Assembly (NCBI RefSeq): GCF_002105535.1
Contig: NZ_CP015848.1
Span: 682,907-746,906, forward strand
Direction: 5' to 3'
Origin: Magnetospirillum sp. ME-1
GTDB taxonomy: Bacteria; Pseudomonadota; Alphaproteobacteria; Rhodospirillales; Magnetospirillaceae
Length of the DNA stretch: 64,000 nucleotides
The position numbers were made by a program, and so were the translations under genes. Shown piece after piece: positions 45,056 to 53,598 of the stretch (its first letter is position 1; every line of letters begins with the position of its first letter). The notes under the pieces were generated by a model that ran no database searches, was not told where the DNA came from, and worked only from the letters and a program-made list of their open reading frames with translations.

Positions 45056-47612
45056 CATGCCCGAGATCGTCCGCACCACCTGTCCCTATTGCGGCGTCGG
45101 CTGCGGCGTCATCGCCGCGCGCTTGGACGATTCCGCCGAATGGGTGGTCAAGGGCGATCCCGAGCATCCCGCCAATCTGGGCCGCCTGTGCGTCAAGGGC
45201 TCGGCCCTGGCCGAGACCATCGGCCTGGACGGTCGCCTGCTCCATCCCATGATCGGGGCGGACCGGGTGGCCTGGAAGCCCGCTCTCGATCTGGTGGCGG
45301 AGAAATTCTCCGCCGCCATCAGGGAACACGGCCCGGATTCCGTGGCCTTCTACGTCTCGGGCCAGTTGCTGACCGAGGATTACTACGCCGCCAACAAGCT
45401 GATGAAGGGCTTCATCGGCTCGGCCAACATCGACACCAATTCCCGCCTGTGCATGTCGTCCACCGTGGCCGGCCATGTGCGCGCCTTCGGATCCGACACC
45501 GTGCCCGGCTGCTACGAGGATCTGGACCTGGCCGATCTGGTGGTGCTGGTGGGCTCCAACGCCGCCTGGTGCCACCCCGTCATCTTCCAGCGCATCCTGG
45601 CCGCCAAGACCCGGCGGCCCGACATGCGCATCGTGGTGGTCGATCCGCGCCGCACCGCCACCGCCGAATGCGCCGATCTGCATCTGGCCATCCGCCCGGG
45701 CTCGGACGCCATTCTGTTCAATGCGCTGCTCGCCCACCTGAAGGGCGAGGAGACCGAACTGGACGTGGGCGTGCCCGTCGAGCAGATCGTCCAGTTCTTC
45801 TCGTGGTTCGCCGACACCGAGAAGACCGTCACCCTCTGGTCCCAGGGCATCAACCAGTCGTCGTCGGGCACCGACAAGGTTGACGCCATCATCAACTGCC
45901 ACCTTTACACCGGGCGCATCGGCCGGCCCGGCATGGGGCCGTTCTCGCTCACCGGCCAGCCCAACGCCATGGGCGGGCGTGAGGTGGGAGGGCTGGCCAA
46001 CATGCTGGCCGCCCATATGGGCTTCGACGAGGCCAACGTGGATCGGGTCGGCCGTTTCTGGAACGCGGCGCGCATGGCCACCCGGCCGGGCCTGAAGGCG
46101 GTGGATTTGTTCCGCGCCGTGTCCGAGGGCAGGATCAAGGCCCTGTGGGTGATGGCCACCAATCCGGCGGTGAGCCTGCCCGAGGCGGACCTTGTGCGCG
46201 CTGCCATGCAGGCCTGCCCCTTCGTGGTGGTCTCGGAATGCGAGGCCGACACCGATTCCACCCGGCTGGCCCATGTGCGCCTGCCAGCGCTGGCCTGGGG
46301 CGAGAAGGAAGGCACCGTCACCAATTCCGAGCGCCGCATCTCGCGCCAGCGTCCCTTCCTGCCCGCGCCGGGCGAGGCGCGGGGCGATTGGTGGATCATC
46401 GCCCAGGTGGCGCGGCGCATGGGCTTTGCCGATTCCTTCGCCTGGGCCGACACGGGCGCCATCTTCGACGAGTTCTGCCGCCTCACCGCCTTCGAGAACA
46501 ACGGCGCCCGCGACCTGGACCTGTCGGGTCTGGTGGGGGCCGATTACGAGAGTATCGAGCCCATCCAGTGGCCGGTGAAGACCCCCGGCAAGGGCACGGC
46601 GCGCCTGTTCGCCGATGGCCGCTTCTACCACCCCGACGGCAAGGCCCGGATGCTCGGCATCACGCCGCGCCCGCCGGCGCGGGCCACAGACGAGGCCTTT
46701 CCCCTGATCCTCAATACGGGGCGCATGCGCGACCAGTGGCACACCATGACGCGGACGGGGCGCTCGCCCCGGCTGGCCGCCCACGCGCCCGAGCCGGTGC
46801 TGCTGGTCAATCCCAGGGACGCCGTCCGCTTCGGCCTCGCCGATGGCGGGCTGTCCAGGGTCTCGGGGGCGCGAGCCAGCGTGGTCCTGCGCGTCGCCCA
46901 CGACAGCGGCCAGCGCTTGGGCGAAGTCTTCGCCCCCATCCACTGGAACGACCGCACCGCGTCGGGTGCGGTGGTGGGCAGCCTGATCGACGCCGCCACC
47001 GACCCCCATTCGGGCCAGCCGGAGCTGAAGCAGGCCCCGGTGATGGTCGAGCCCCTGGCCGCCGCCTGGCACGGGGTGCTGCTGTCGCGCAATTCCGTAG
47101 AGCTGCCCCGCTCGTTCTACTGGGCCAAGGCGGCGGGCCAGGCCCATTCCATCTGGCGGCTGGCCGGCGAAGGCGGCGAGGACTGGCCCGCCACCGCCAG
47201 GCAATGGCTGGGCGAGGATGGGGAATGGATCGAGTTCCTCGACCCCAATCGCGGTCATTACCGTGGTGCGCGACTGGTGGATGGCCGCCTGGATGCGGTG
47301 CTGTTCGTCTTTCCCTGGGCCACCGATTTCTCACCCGACTGGGTGGCCGCCGCCTTCGGCCGCGCCGCCATTGCCGGCGATGAACGGGCCACCCTGGTGG
47401 CCGGCGCGCCGCCCGGCGGCGACCGCGGCCGCGACAAGACGGTCTGCGCCTGCTTCAACGTCGGCCTGGCGGCCATCCGGGCTTCCATCCGCGACCACAG
47501 CCTGTCCAGCGTCGCGGAAATCGGCGCCATGCTGAAGGCCGGTACCAATTGCGGCTCGTGCATCCCGGAATTGCGGGCCATCCTGGCCGAGGCGGCGCCC
47601 AAGGTGGCTTAG
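45048..47612 (+). CDS. nasA: Assimilatory nitrate reductase catalytic subunit
   Basis: 854 residues, bis-MGD molybdoenzyme. N-terminal [4Fe-4S] site CPYCGVGCGV...LCVKGSALAET; molybdopterin region NIDTNSRLCMSS, VLVGSNAAWCHPVI, VVDPRRTATAECADLHL, TGQPNAMGGREVGGLANML; the C-terminus carries a BFD-like [2Fe-2S] domain (CACFNVGLAAIRASI...GTNCGSCIPELRAIL), as in Klebsiella-type NasA. No separate NasB/NasC reductase gene is present, so the electron donor must come from elsewhere. Last gene of the operon; a REP-like repeat follows. Confidence 0.95.
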   Translation: MADMPEIVRTTCPYCGVGCGVIAARLDDSAEWVVKGDPEHPANLGRLCVKGSALAETIGLDGRLLHPMIGADRVAWKPALDLVAEKFSAAIREHGPDSVAFYVSGQLLTEDYYAANKLMKGFIGSANIDTNSRLCMSSTVAGHVRAFGSDTVPGCYEDLDLADLVVLVGSNAAWCHPVIFQRILAAKTRRPDMRIVVVDPRRTATAECADLHLAIRPGSDAILFNALLAHLKGEETELDVGVPVEQIVQFFSWFADTEKTVTLWSQGINQSSSGTDKVDAIINCHLYTGRIGRPGMGPFSLTGQPNAMGGREVGGLANMLAAHMGFDEANVDRVGRFWNAARMATRPGLKAVDLFRAVSEGRIKALWVMATNPAVSLPEADLVRAAMQACPFVVVSECEADTDSTRLAHVRLPALAWGEKEGTVTNSERRISRQRPFLPAPGEARGDWWIIAQVARRMGFADSFAWADTGAIFDEFCRLTAFENNGARDLDLSGLVGADYESIEPIQWPVKTPGKGTARLFADGRFYHPDGKARMLGITPRPPARATDEAFPLILNTGRMRDQWHTMTRTGRSPRLAAHAPEPVLLVNPRDAVRFGLADGGLSRVSGARASVVLRVAHDSGQRLGEVFAPIHWNDRTASGAVVGSLIDAATDPHSGQPELKQAPVMVEPLAAAWHGVLLSRNSVELPRSFYWAKAAGQAHSIWRLAGEGGEDWPATARQWLGEDGEWIEFLDPNRGHYRGARLVDGRLDAVLFVFPWATDFSPDWVAAAFGRAAIAGDERATLVAGAPPGGDRGRDKTVCACFNVGLAAIRASIRDHSLSSVAEIGAMLKAGTNCGSCIPELRAILAEAAPKVA

Positions 47613-47620
47613 CCCATAGC

Positions 47621-47690
47621 GTCATGGCCGGGCTCGACCCGGCCATCCACGTGGCGCCGCATGGATGCCCGGATCAAGTCCGGGCATGAC
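47621..47690. repeat. Palindromic intergenic repeat, family 1 (copy B)
   Basis: GTCATGGCCGGGCTCGACCC...CCATCCAC (47621-47650) faces ATGGATGCCCGG...CCGGGCATGAC (47661-47690). Same element as at 16563 and 63136. Located between the convergent nasA and lipoprotein genes, where its folding may help end transcription. Confidence 0.85.
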
Positions 47691-47708
47691 GGAGCGGAGT
47701 GCGGCGCG

Positions 47709-48053
47709 TCACTTCTCGAAGACGGCCCAGCCCTTGTCGCCCTTGACGAAGCGGCCCGAGGCCTTTTCCGTCTTGGCACCCAGCGGGCCGTCCAGGGTCA
47801 TCTCGAAATCGCAGGCGAAGCCGGGATTGCCCTTGGCCTCGGCGCAGGCCAGCTTCTTGAAGCCCTTGACCTTGGTGGACAGGTCCTTGCCGATCAGCTT
47901 GCCGACGCCGCCCAATTGCTCGTTCATGCCGCCGAAGGTCTGTTCGACGGCGGCCTTCATGTCGGCCTCGGAGGGCTCGCCGCTGCAGGCGGCCAGCAGG
48001 CCGCAGGCGAGGGAAACGGCGATCAACGGCTTCGCGGCGGTGAAACGGGACAT
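47709..48053 (-). CDS. Small lipoprotein, hypothetical
   Basis: 114 residues from the ATG at 48053 with GGAGGAGG upstream. Lipoprotein signal SRFTAAKPLIAVSLACGLLAAC (Cys23 in LAAC), then a compact domain with a pair of cysteines (LACAEAKGNPGFACDFEM) that could form a disulphide. C-terminus GRFVKGDKGWAVFEK. No named family recognised; resembles small periplasmic lipoproteins of unknown role. Confidence 0.7.
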   Translation of the reverse strand: MSRFTAAKPLIAVSLACGLLAACSGEPSEADMKAAVEQTFGGMNEQLGGVGKLIGKDLSTKVKGFKKLACAEAKGNPGFACDFEMTLDGPLGAKTEKASGRFVKGDKGWAVFEK

Positions 48054-48179
48054 GGGGCCTCCTCCATCCTTGCTCCCCAAGGGTATAGCCGGGGCGGATG
48101 CGCCGGGCAAGGTGGCGGCTGGTCGAGAGGGGCGTTTCATGCTATTGCCCCATCGCCCATTGTCCAAGCCGCCGGAGCC

Positions 48180-49670
48180 ATGATTATTCGAGCGAAAGAC
48201 AGCGCGTTGCTGGCCGGAGCGGTGATCCTGGCCGCCCTGGCGCATCTGTGGCTGGCCGGCGGCACCCTGCTGTCGGGGGACGAGGCCTATTACTGGCTGT
48301 GGTCGCGGGACCTGCAATTGTCCTATTACGACCATCCCGCCATGATGGCCTGGTGGATGGCCGCGACCACCGCCCTGTTCGGCGAATCGGAAGCCGCCAT
48401 CCGCCTGCCCGCCGTATTGGCCGTGGCGGGCGTCACCGTGCTGGTCTTCGACATCGCCCGCCTGGCCTTTTCCGACATCCGCGCCGGCTGGTGGGCGGTC
48501 GTCCTGCTCAACGCCACCATCCTGTTCGCCGCCGCCGGGGTGATCGTCACCCCGGATTCGCCGCTGCTGGTGTTCTGGTCCCTGTCGCTGTGGGCCATGC
48601 TGCGCCTGCTGGACGAGGGGAGGGTGCGCTGGCTGTACGTGCTGGGGCTCTCGCTCGGCCTGGGCTTCACCTCCAAATACACCATGGTGCTGATCGCTCC
48701 GGGCATCCTGGCGGTCTTCGCCCTGTTCCCCGATGCCAGGCGCTGGTGGAAGAGCCCGCATTTCTGGGCGGCCATCATCCTGGCGCTGGCCTGCACCTTG
48801 CCGGTGCTGGTGTGGAACGCCCAGCACGACTGGGTGTCCATCAAGAAGCAGCTGTCCCATTCCTTCGATGTGCCGGTCAGTTCGCCACTGAAAAGCCTCT
48901 CCACGTTCCTCGGGACCCAACTGGGCACGGTGACGCCGCTGATCTTCGCCTTCATGCTGTGGGGCATGGGCTGGGCCCTGTGGGCCGGCTGGCGGCAGGG
49001 GCGGCCCGGCTGGTTCCTGCTGGGCGCCACCTCGGCGCCGCTGCTGGCCTTCTTCATCAGGCACAGCCTGGGCGGACTGGTGCAGCCCCATTGGCCCGGC
49101 CCCGCCTATCTGGGCGCCGCCATCGCCACCTCGGGCGCCTGGGTCACGCTGGGGCCCAACTGGCGCAAGAGCCTGCGCTGGGCCTGGATCGCGGCGGTGG
49201 CCCTGGGCGGCCTGATGGTTGCGGCCACCTACGTCCAGATGGCCACGGCGCGGCTGCCCATTCCCGTCAAATCCGACCCCATGAGCCGCCTGGGCGGCTG
49301 GGACGCCCTGACCCGGGCGGTCCAGGGCGAGTTGGCCAAGCGCCCCGATTCCTTCGTCTTCGCCAGCAAGCACGAAGTGGCCGGGCTGCTGACCTATTAC
49401 CTGCCCGGGCACCCCATCGTCTTCCTGACCGGTTCGGCTGGCTTTCCGCGAATTCCTTCGTATGATGCGCAAGACGCCGCCACCCTGGCCGGGCGTGACG
49501 GGCTGTACGTGATCAAGGACAGCTTCTACGCGCTTCAGGATATAAGCCGGTCCTTCCGCAGCCTGACGCTGCTGACTACGGTGGAGAGGGCCTGGGGGGG
49601 CAAAGTGGTCGATCGGTATGAAATCTGGCTGGCCGAGGGCTATACCTCGGGCACCTTCGAGAACAAGTGA
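48180..49670 (+). CDS. Glycosyltransferase family 39 membrane protein (ArnT/PMT-like)
   Basis: 496 residues with about ten to twelve membrane segments. The first periplasmic loop carries LSGDEAYYWLWSRDLQLSYYDHPAMMAWWM, the catalytic DE motif of GT-C/PMT_2-type enzymes that use polyprenyl-phosphate sugars. Probably modifies lipid A or another envelope glycan. Directly upstream (7 bases) of a heptosyltransferase-like gene, which supports an LPS role. Confidence 0.85.
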   Translation: MIIRAKDSALLAGAVILAALAHLWLAGGTLLSGDEAYYWLWSRDLQLSYYDHPAMMAWWMAATTALFGESEAAIRLPAVLAVAGVTVLVFDIARLAFSDIRAGWWAVVLLNATILFAAAGVIVTPDSPLLVFWSLSLWAMLRLLDEGRVRWLYVLGLSLGLGFTSKYTMVLIAPGILAVFALFPDARRWWKSPHFWAAIILALACTLPVLVWNAQHDWVSIKKQLSHSFDVPVSSPLKSLSTFLGTQLGTVTPLIFAFMLWGMGWALWAGWRQGRPGWFLLGATSAPLLAFFIRHSLGGLVQPHWPGPAYLGAAIATSGAWVTLGPNWRKSLRWAWIAAVALGGLMVAATYVQMATARLPIPVKSDPMSRLGGWDALTRAVQGELAKRPDSFVFASKHEVAGLLTYYLPGHPIVFLTGSAGFPRIPSYDAQDAATLAGRDGLYVIKDSFYALQDISRSFRSLTLLTTVERAWGGKVVDRYEIWLAEGYTSGTFENK

Positions 49671-49677
49671 GGCGGTC

Positions 49678-50892
49678 GTGAACGTCGACAGGATGCGGCA
49701 GATCGATTTCTGGGCGGGGGTCCCGCTCACCTTCCTGATGACGCTTTACTGGCGCATCCGCTGCTTCTTCAGCCCGCCCGCGCCCAAGGCGGGCAAGAAC
49801 ATCCTGTTCATCGAACTGTCCGAGATGGGCAGCGCGGTCATCGCCGACGCGGCCCTGAAGCGGGCGCAGGCGCTGTTTCCCGATGCCCGAGTCTATTTCC
49901 TGATCTTCGCCAAGAACCGGCCCAGCCTGGACATCATGGGCACCATCGCGCGGGAAAACATGCTGACCATCCGCGCCGACAGCCTGTGGACGCTGGCGAC
50001 GGACACGCTGGCCATGATCCGCACCATGCGTTCGCTGGACCTGATGGCCGCCATCGACATGGAGATGTTCTCGCGCTTCTCGGCGCTGCTGACCTTCCTG
50101 TCGGGCGCGCCCAAGCGGGTGGGGTTCCACCGCTTCCATACCGAGGGACTGTATCGCGGCGAGTTGCTGACCCACCGCGTTCCCTACAACCCCCACCAGC
50201 ACGTGGCCAAGTGCTTCATGGCCCAGGTCCACGCCCTGACCGAGCCCGATGGCACCACGCCCCACGGCAAGGTCCATTTCACTGAAGCCGATATCCGCCT
50301 CGCCCCGGTGACGCCGTCGGCCGAGGTGCTGGACGCCTTCAAGGCCCGGCTGTTCGAGGCCTATCCGGTGCTGAAGACCGCCCGGCGCTGGGTGATCCTC
50401 AACCCCAACGCCAGCGAGCTGATGCCGCTGCGCCGCTGGCCCTATGACCGCTACAAGGAGGTGGCCCGCCGGCTGCTGGCGGACCACGACGATCTGGCCA
50501 TCATCATCACCGGCGTGGCCTCGGAAAAGGCCGAGGCCGAGACCCTGGTGGCGGCGGCCGGTTCGGACCGCATCTGCAATCTGGCCGGCTTCACCCGCAT
50601 GGAGGACCTGATTCCGCTGTACGCCCTGTCGGCGGTGATGGTCACCAACGATTCCGGCCCGGCCCACTTCGCGGCACCCGTCGGCCTGCCCACCATCGTG
50701 CTGTTCGGCCCCGAGACCCCCGCCCTTTACGGCGCGCTCAACGACAAGGCCGAGTTCATCACCGCCCGGCTGGCCTGTTCACCCTGCGTCTCGGCCATGA
50801 ACCACCGCAGCACCGCCTGCACCGATCCCGCCTGCATGCGCGCCATCCCGGTGGAGCAGGTGCTGGACGCGGTGAAGCGCCGGCTGGGATGA
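49678..50892 (+). CDS. Glycosyltransferase family 9 (heptosyltransferase-like)
   Basis: 404 residues from a GTG at 49678 (GAGG upstream). GT-B fold: N-terminal NILFIELSEMGSAVIADAALKRAQALFPDARVYFL, C-terminal VILNPNASELMPLRRWPYDRYKEVARRLL...AVMVTNDSGPAHFAAPVGLPTIVLFGPETPALYG, the nucleotide-sugar-binding site of GT9. C-terminal cysteines (ACSPCVSAMNHRSTACTDPACM) resemble those of many heptosyltransferase relatives. Overlaps the next gene by ATGA. Acceptor not known. Confidence 0.87.
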   Translation: MNVDRMRQIDFWAGVPLTFLMTLYWRIRCFFSPPAPKAGKNILFIELSEMGSAVIADAALKRAQALFPDARVYFLIFAKNRPSLDIMGTIARENMLTIRADSLWTLATDTLAMIRTMRSLDLMAAIDMEMFSRFSALLTFLSGAPKRVGFHRFHTEGLYRGELLTHRVPYNPHQHVAKCFMAQVHALTEPDGTTPHGKVHFTEADIRLAPVTPSAEVLDAFKARLFEAYPVLKTARRWVILNPNASELMPLRRWPYDRYKEVARRLLADHDDLAIIITGVASEKAEAETLVAAAGSDRICNLAGFTRMEDLIPLYALSAVMVTNDSGPAHFAAPVGLPTIVLFGPETPALYGALNDKAEFITARLACSPCVSAMNHRSTACTDPACMRAIPVEQVLDAVKRRLG

Positions 50893-51596
50893 TCCTGATC
50901 GGCCACCGCGGACTGGCCGGCCTCGCGCCTGAGAACACCCTGTCATCGTTTCGAGCCGCGCACGCCCACGGCCTTGCCATGGTCGAGTTCGACGTGCGGC
51001 TGTCCCAAGACGGCGTGCCGCTGGTCTTCCACGACGACACCCTGGAGCGCACCACGGACGGCGCCGGCCCGGTGGCCGGGCGGGACTGGGCCGACATCGC
51101 CCGCCTGGACGCCGGATCGTGGTTCGCGCCCGCCTTCGCGGGAGAAAAGGTCCCCAGCCTGGAACAGGCGCTCGGCCTGTGCCTCGACCTGGGTCTGGCG
51201 GTCAACATGGAGATCAAGCCCGACCGGGGGCGCGAGGCCGGAACCGCCGAGACCGCCCTGGCCCTGGCGCTCCGCCTGTGGCCCGATGGCGTCGCCCCGC
51301 CGCTGGTCTCCAGCTTCGACGCGCCCTGCCTGGAAGCCGCCCGCCGGGTCGCGCCCCATTGGCCGCGCGCCCTTTTGCTGGAAAGCCTGGCCCCCGGCTG
51401 GCGCGACCAGGCGCAAGGCCTGGACGTCGGCGCCCTGCATCTGGACCACCGCCCGCTGAGGGCGGAGCGGGTCGAAAACGCAAGGGGGGCGGGGTTTCAG
51501 GTCCGGGCCTATACCGTCAACGACCCCGTCCGGGCGCGACAGCTTCGGGACTGGGGCGTCACCGGCGTGTTCAGCGATTTTCCTCATTCGTCATGA
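50889..51596 (+). CDS. ugpQ: Glycerophosphodiester phosphodiesterase
   Basis: 235 residues, TIM-barrel GDPD family. Catalytic blocks are LIGHRGLAGLAPENTLSSFRAA (general acid/base His), MVEFDVRLSQDGVPLVFHDDTLERTTDG (metal ligands E/D and second His), VNMEIKPDRG and the C-terminal RAYTVND. Hydrolyses glycerophosphodiesters to glycerol-3-phosphate. Translationally coupled to the GT9 gene. No signal peptide, so cytoplasmic like UgpQ. Confidence 0.92.
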   Translation: MILIGHRGLAGLAPENTLSSFRAAHAHGLAMVEFDVRLSQDGVPLVFHDDTLERTTDGAGPVAGRDWADIARLDAGSWFAPAFAGEKVPSLEQALGLCLDLGLAVNMEIKPDRGREAGTAETALALALRLWPDGVAPPLVSSFDAPCLEAARRVAPHWPRALLLESLAPGWRDQAQGLDVGALHLDHRPLRAERVENARGAGFQVRAYTVNDPVRARQLRDWGVTGVFSDFPHSS

Positions 51597-51679
51597 GTTC
51601 GTAACGTCACTGTGGCGCATGACGACAAAGGGTTATATATGTGCCGTCATCGGCAGGCCTGGGAGAGCCCGCCGTGGTC

Positions 51680-53101
51680 ATGCGAGGAGTTACCCCTGAC
51701 GTGAAAGCGCTCGATCCTATCCTGATTTCCGGCCGCGAGGTCCTGCCCCTGGTCGAGGGGGGCAAGGGGATCAACGTCTCCAACGGCGAAAGCTCGGGCG
51801 CCTGGGCGGCCGCCGGCGGCGTCGCCACCTTCTCCGGGGTCAATGCCGATCTCTACGACGAGAACGGCAATCGCATCGACATGGTCTATCACGGCAAGAC
51901 CAGGACCGAGAAACACCACGAGCTGATCGCCTACGGCATCCGGGGCGGCATCGCCCAGGCCCGCATCGCCCACGACCTGGCCGGCGGCCAGGGGCGCATC
52001 CACATGAACGTGCTGTGGGAGATGGGCGGCGCCGAGCAGATTCTGGAAGGCGTTCTGGACGGGGCCAAGGGCCTGATTCACGGCGTCACCTGCGGCGCCG
52101 GCATGCCCTACCGCGTGGCCGAGATCGCGGCGCGCTACGGCGTCTATTACTACCCCATCGTGTCGTCGGCGCGGGCCTTCCGCGCGCTGTGGAAGCGCGC
52201 CTACCACAAGTACGGCCAACTGCTGGGCGGCGTGGTCTACGAGGACCCCTGGCTGGCGGGCGGCCATAACGGCCTGTCCAATTCCGAGGACCCCAGGAAG
52301 CCCGAGCCCCCCTATGGCCGTGTCGCCGAGTTGCGCAAGACCATGACGGAATGCGGCGTGCCCGGCACCGTGCCGATCTTCATGGCCGGCGGCGTCTGGT
52401 GGCTGAAGGAGTGGGAGGACTGGATCGGCAATCCCGAACTGGGCCCCATCGCCTTCCAGTACGGCACCCGCCCGCTGCTGACCCAGGAAAGCCCCATCTC
52501 CAACGAGTGGAAGCAGCGCCTCTTGACGCTCAAGCCCGGCGACGTGCTGCTGCACCATTTCAGCCCCACCGGCTTCTACTCCTCGGCAGTGAAGAACGGC
52601 TTCATCAACGAGCTGTGCCAGCGCCTGGACCACCAGATCCCCTATTCCAGCGAATGCGTCGGCGACCACGAGGCCGAGCTGCCCATCGGCGCCAGAAAGC
52701 GCATCGTCTGGGTCACCCCCCACGACCGCGACCGCGCGCTGGGCTGGATGAACGAGGGCTTCACCGAGGCTCTGCGCACCCCCGATTCCACCCTGGTCTT
52801 CGTCACCCCCGACAAGGCCGAGGAGATCCGCATCGATCAGGTCAACTGCATGGGCTGCCTGTCCCAGTGCATGTTCTCCAACTGGGCCCAGAACGAGGCG
52901 GGCACCACCGGCAAGAAGGCCGATCCGCGCAGCTTCTGCATCCAGAAGACCCTGCAGAACATCGGCCATGGCGGCGACGTGGAGCACGAGCTGATGTTCG
53001 CCGGCCACAACGCCTACCGCTTCGGCTCGGACCCGTTCTACAAGAACGGCTTCATCCCGACCGTGAAGCAGCTGGTGGAGCGCATCGCCAGCGGCGAGTA
53101 G
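51680..53101 (+). CDS. Nitronate monooxygenase-like FMN protein
   Basis: 473 residues. A TIM-barrel flavoprotein resembling the nitronate monooxygenase/2-nitropropane dioxygenase and PfaD groups: GGKGINVSNGESSGAWAAAGGVATFSGV, RIHMNVLWEMGGAEQI, GLIHGVTCGAGMPYRVAEIAARYGVYYYPIVSS, VPIFMAGGVWWLKEW, GPIAFQYGTRPLLTQES. An extra C-terminal part carries DQVNCMGCLSQCMFSNW, a cysteine group that may bind metal or a cluster. Several starts are possible (GTG 51641, GTG 51674, ATG 51680, GTG 51701). True substrate unknown; longer than typical enzymes of the family. Confidence 0.75.
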   Translation: MRGVTPDVKALDPILISGREVLPLVEGGKGINVSNGESSGAWAAAGGVATFSGVNADLYDENGNRIDMVYHGKTRTEKHHELIAYGIRGGIAQARIAHDLAGGQGRIHMNVLWEMGGAEQILEGVLDGAKGLIHGVTCGAGMPYRVAEIAARYGVYYYPIVSSARAFRALWKRAYHKYGQLLGGVVYEDPWLAGGHNGLSNSEDPRKPEPPYGRVAELRKTMTECGVPGTVPIFMAGGVWWLKEWEDWIGNPELGPIAFQYGTRPLLTQESPISNEWKQRLLTLKPGDVLLHHFSPTGFYSSAVKNGFINELCQRLDHQIPYSSECVGDHEAELPIGARKRIVWVTPHDRDRALGWMNEGFTEALRTPDSTLVFVTPDKAEEIRIDQVNCMGCLSQCMFSNWAQNEAGTTGKKADPRSFCIQKTLQNIGHGGDVEHELMFAGHNAYRFGSDPFYKNGFIPTVKQLVERIASGE

Positions 53102-53108
53102 GTGTTTT

Positions 53109-53208
53109 GTCATCCCGAGCGAAGCCGAGGGATCTCATCCTGGCGCGACGTTTCCGAACTGGCGGCGACGGAGCAGACGGAGATTCCTCGCTACGCTCGG
53201 AATGACAC
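53109..53208. repeat. Intergenic repeat, family 2 (copy B)
   Basis: Begins GTCATCCCGAGCGAAGCCGA, contains GGGATCTCATC, and ends with GAGATTCCTCGCTACGCTCGG AATGACAC, the inverted counterpart. Same element as 24156-24260. It starts 8 bases after the flavoprotein stop. Confidence 0.8.
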
Positions 53209-53248
53209 GCAATTCCATACTTCCGCCGCAATCACGGCCCATAAACGA

Positions 53249-53275
53249 AAACGCCGCCCAAACCGGGCGGCGTTT
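53249..53275 (-). terminator. Intrinsic terminator after the RHH gene
   Basis: AAACGCCGCCC (53249-53259) and GGGCGGCGTTT (53265-53275) pair perfectly over 11 bp around AAACC. On the minus strand it ends GGCGTTTTCGTTT, 25 bases past the stop of the RHH gene. Confidence 0.85.
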
Positions 53276-53299
53276 CACGTTGGGGCGATGCCTGTGGCT

Positions 53300-53503
53300 C
53301 TATTCGTTGACCGCGGCCTTCAGCACGGCACGGGCCTCGTGCTCGTCGATCTGATGGACGTCCGAGAGGTGGGTTTCCCAGTTCTCGACGTATTCCTTGA
53401 CCGCGACGGCCAGGCATTCCCCCACCGTCTGCCCGGTCTCGGCGGCCAGCGCCTCGAGGCGCTGCTTCAGTTCGGGCGAGATGGCAAGCGACAGGGTTTC
53501 CAT
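53300..53503 (-). CDS. Small ribbon-helix-helix-like protein
   Basis: 67 residues. The N-terminal strand and first helix ETLSLAISPELKQRLEALAAETGQTVGECLAVAVKEYVENWETH fit the RHH/CopG fold of antitoxin-type DNA-binding proteins. The C-terminal third (DVHQIDEHEARAVLKAAVNE) may interact with a partner. No toxin gene is adjacent: upstream is the divergent PBP gene. It has its own terminator. Could be an orphan antitoxin or a transcriptional regulator. Confidence 0.65.
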   Translation of the reverse strand: METLSLAISPELKQRLEALAAETGQTVGECLAVAVKEYVENWETHLSDVHQIDEHEARAVLKAAVNE

Positions 53504-53598
53504 GATCAGGGCCTCTTCAAGAGATTCGACCGGACTCTACATCCAATGAACGGATGTTGCCAGTTCCGAGCGGCCCCCGCCCCGTGGTAGAAGGCGCC

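Noticed and set aside
44889-47258. Long minus-strand frame opposite nasA
   Set aside because: Shadow frame; nasA motifs are intact on the plus strand.
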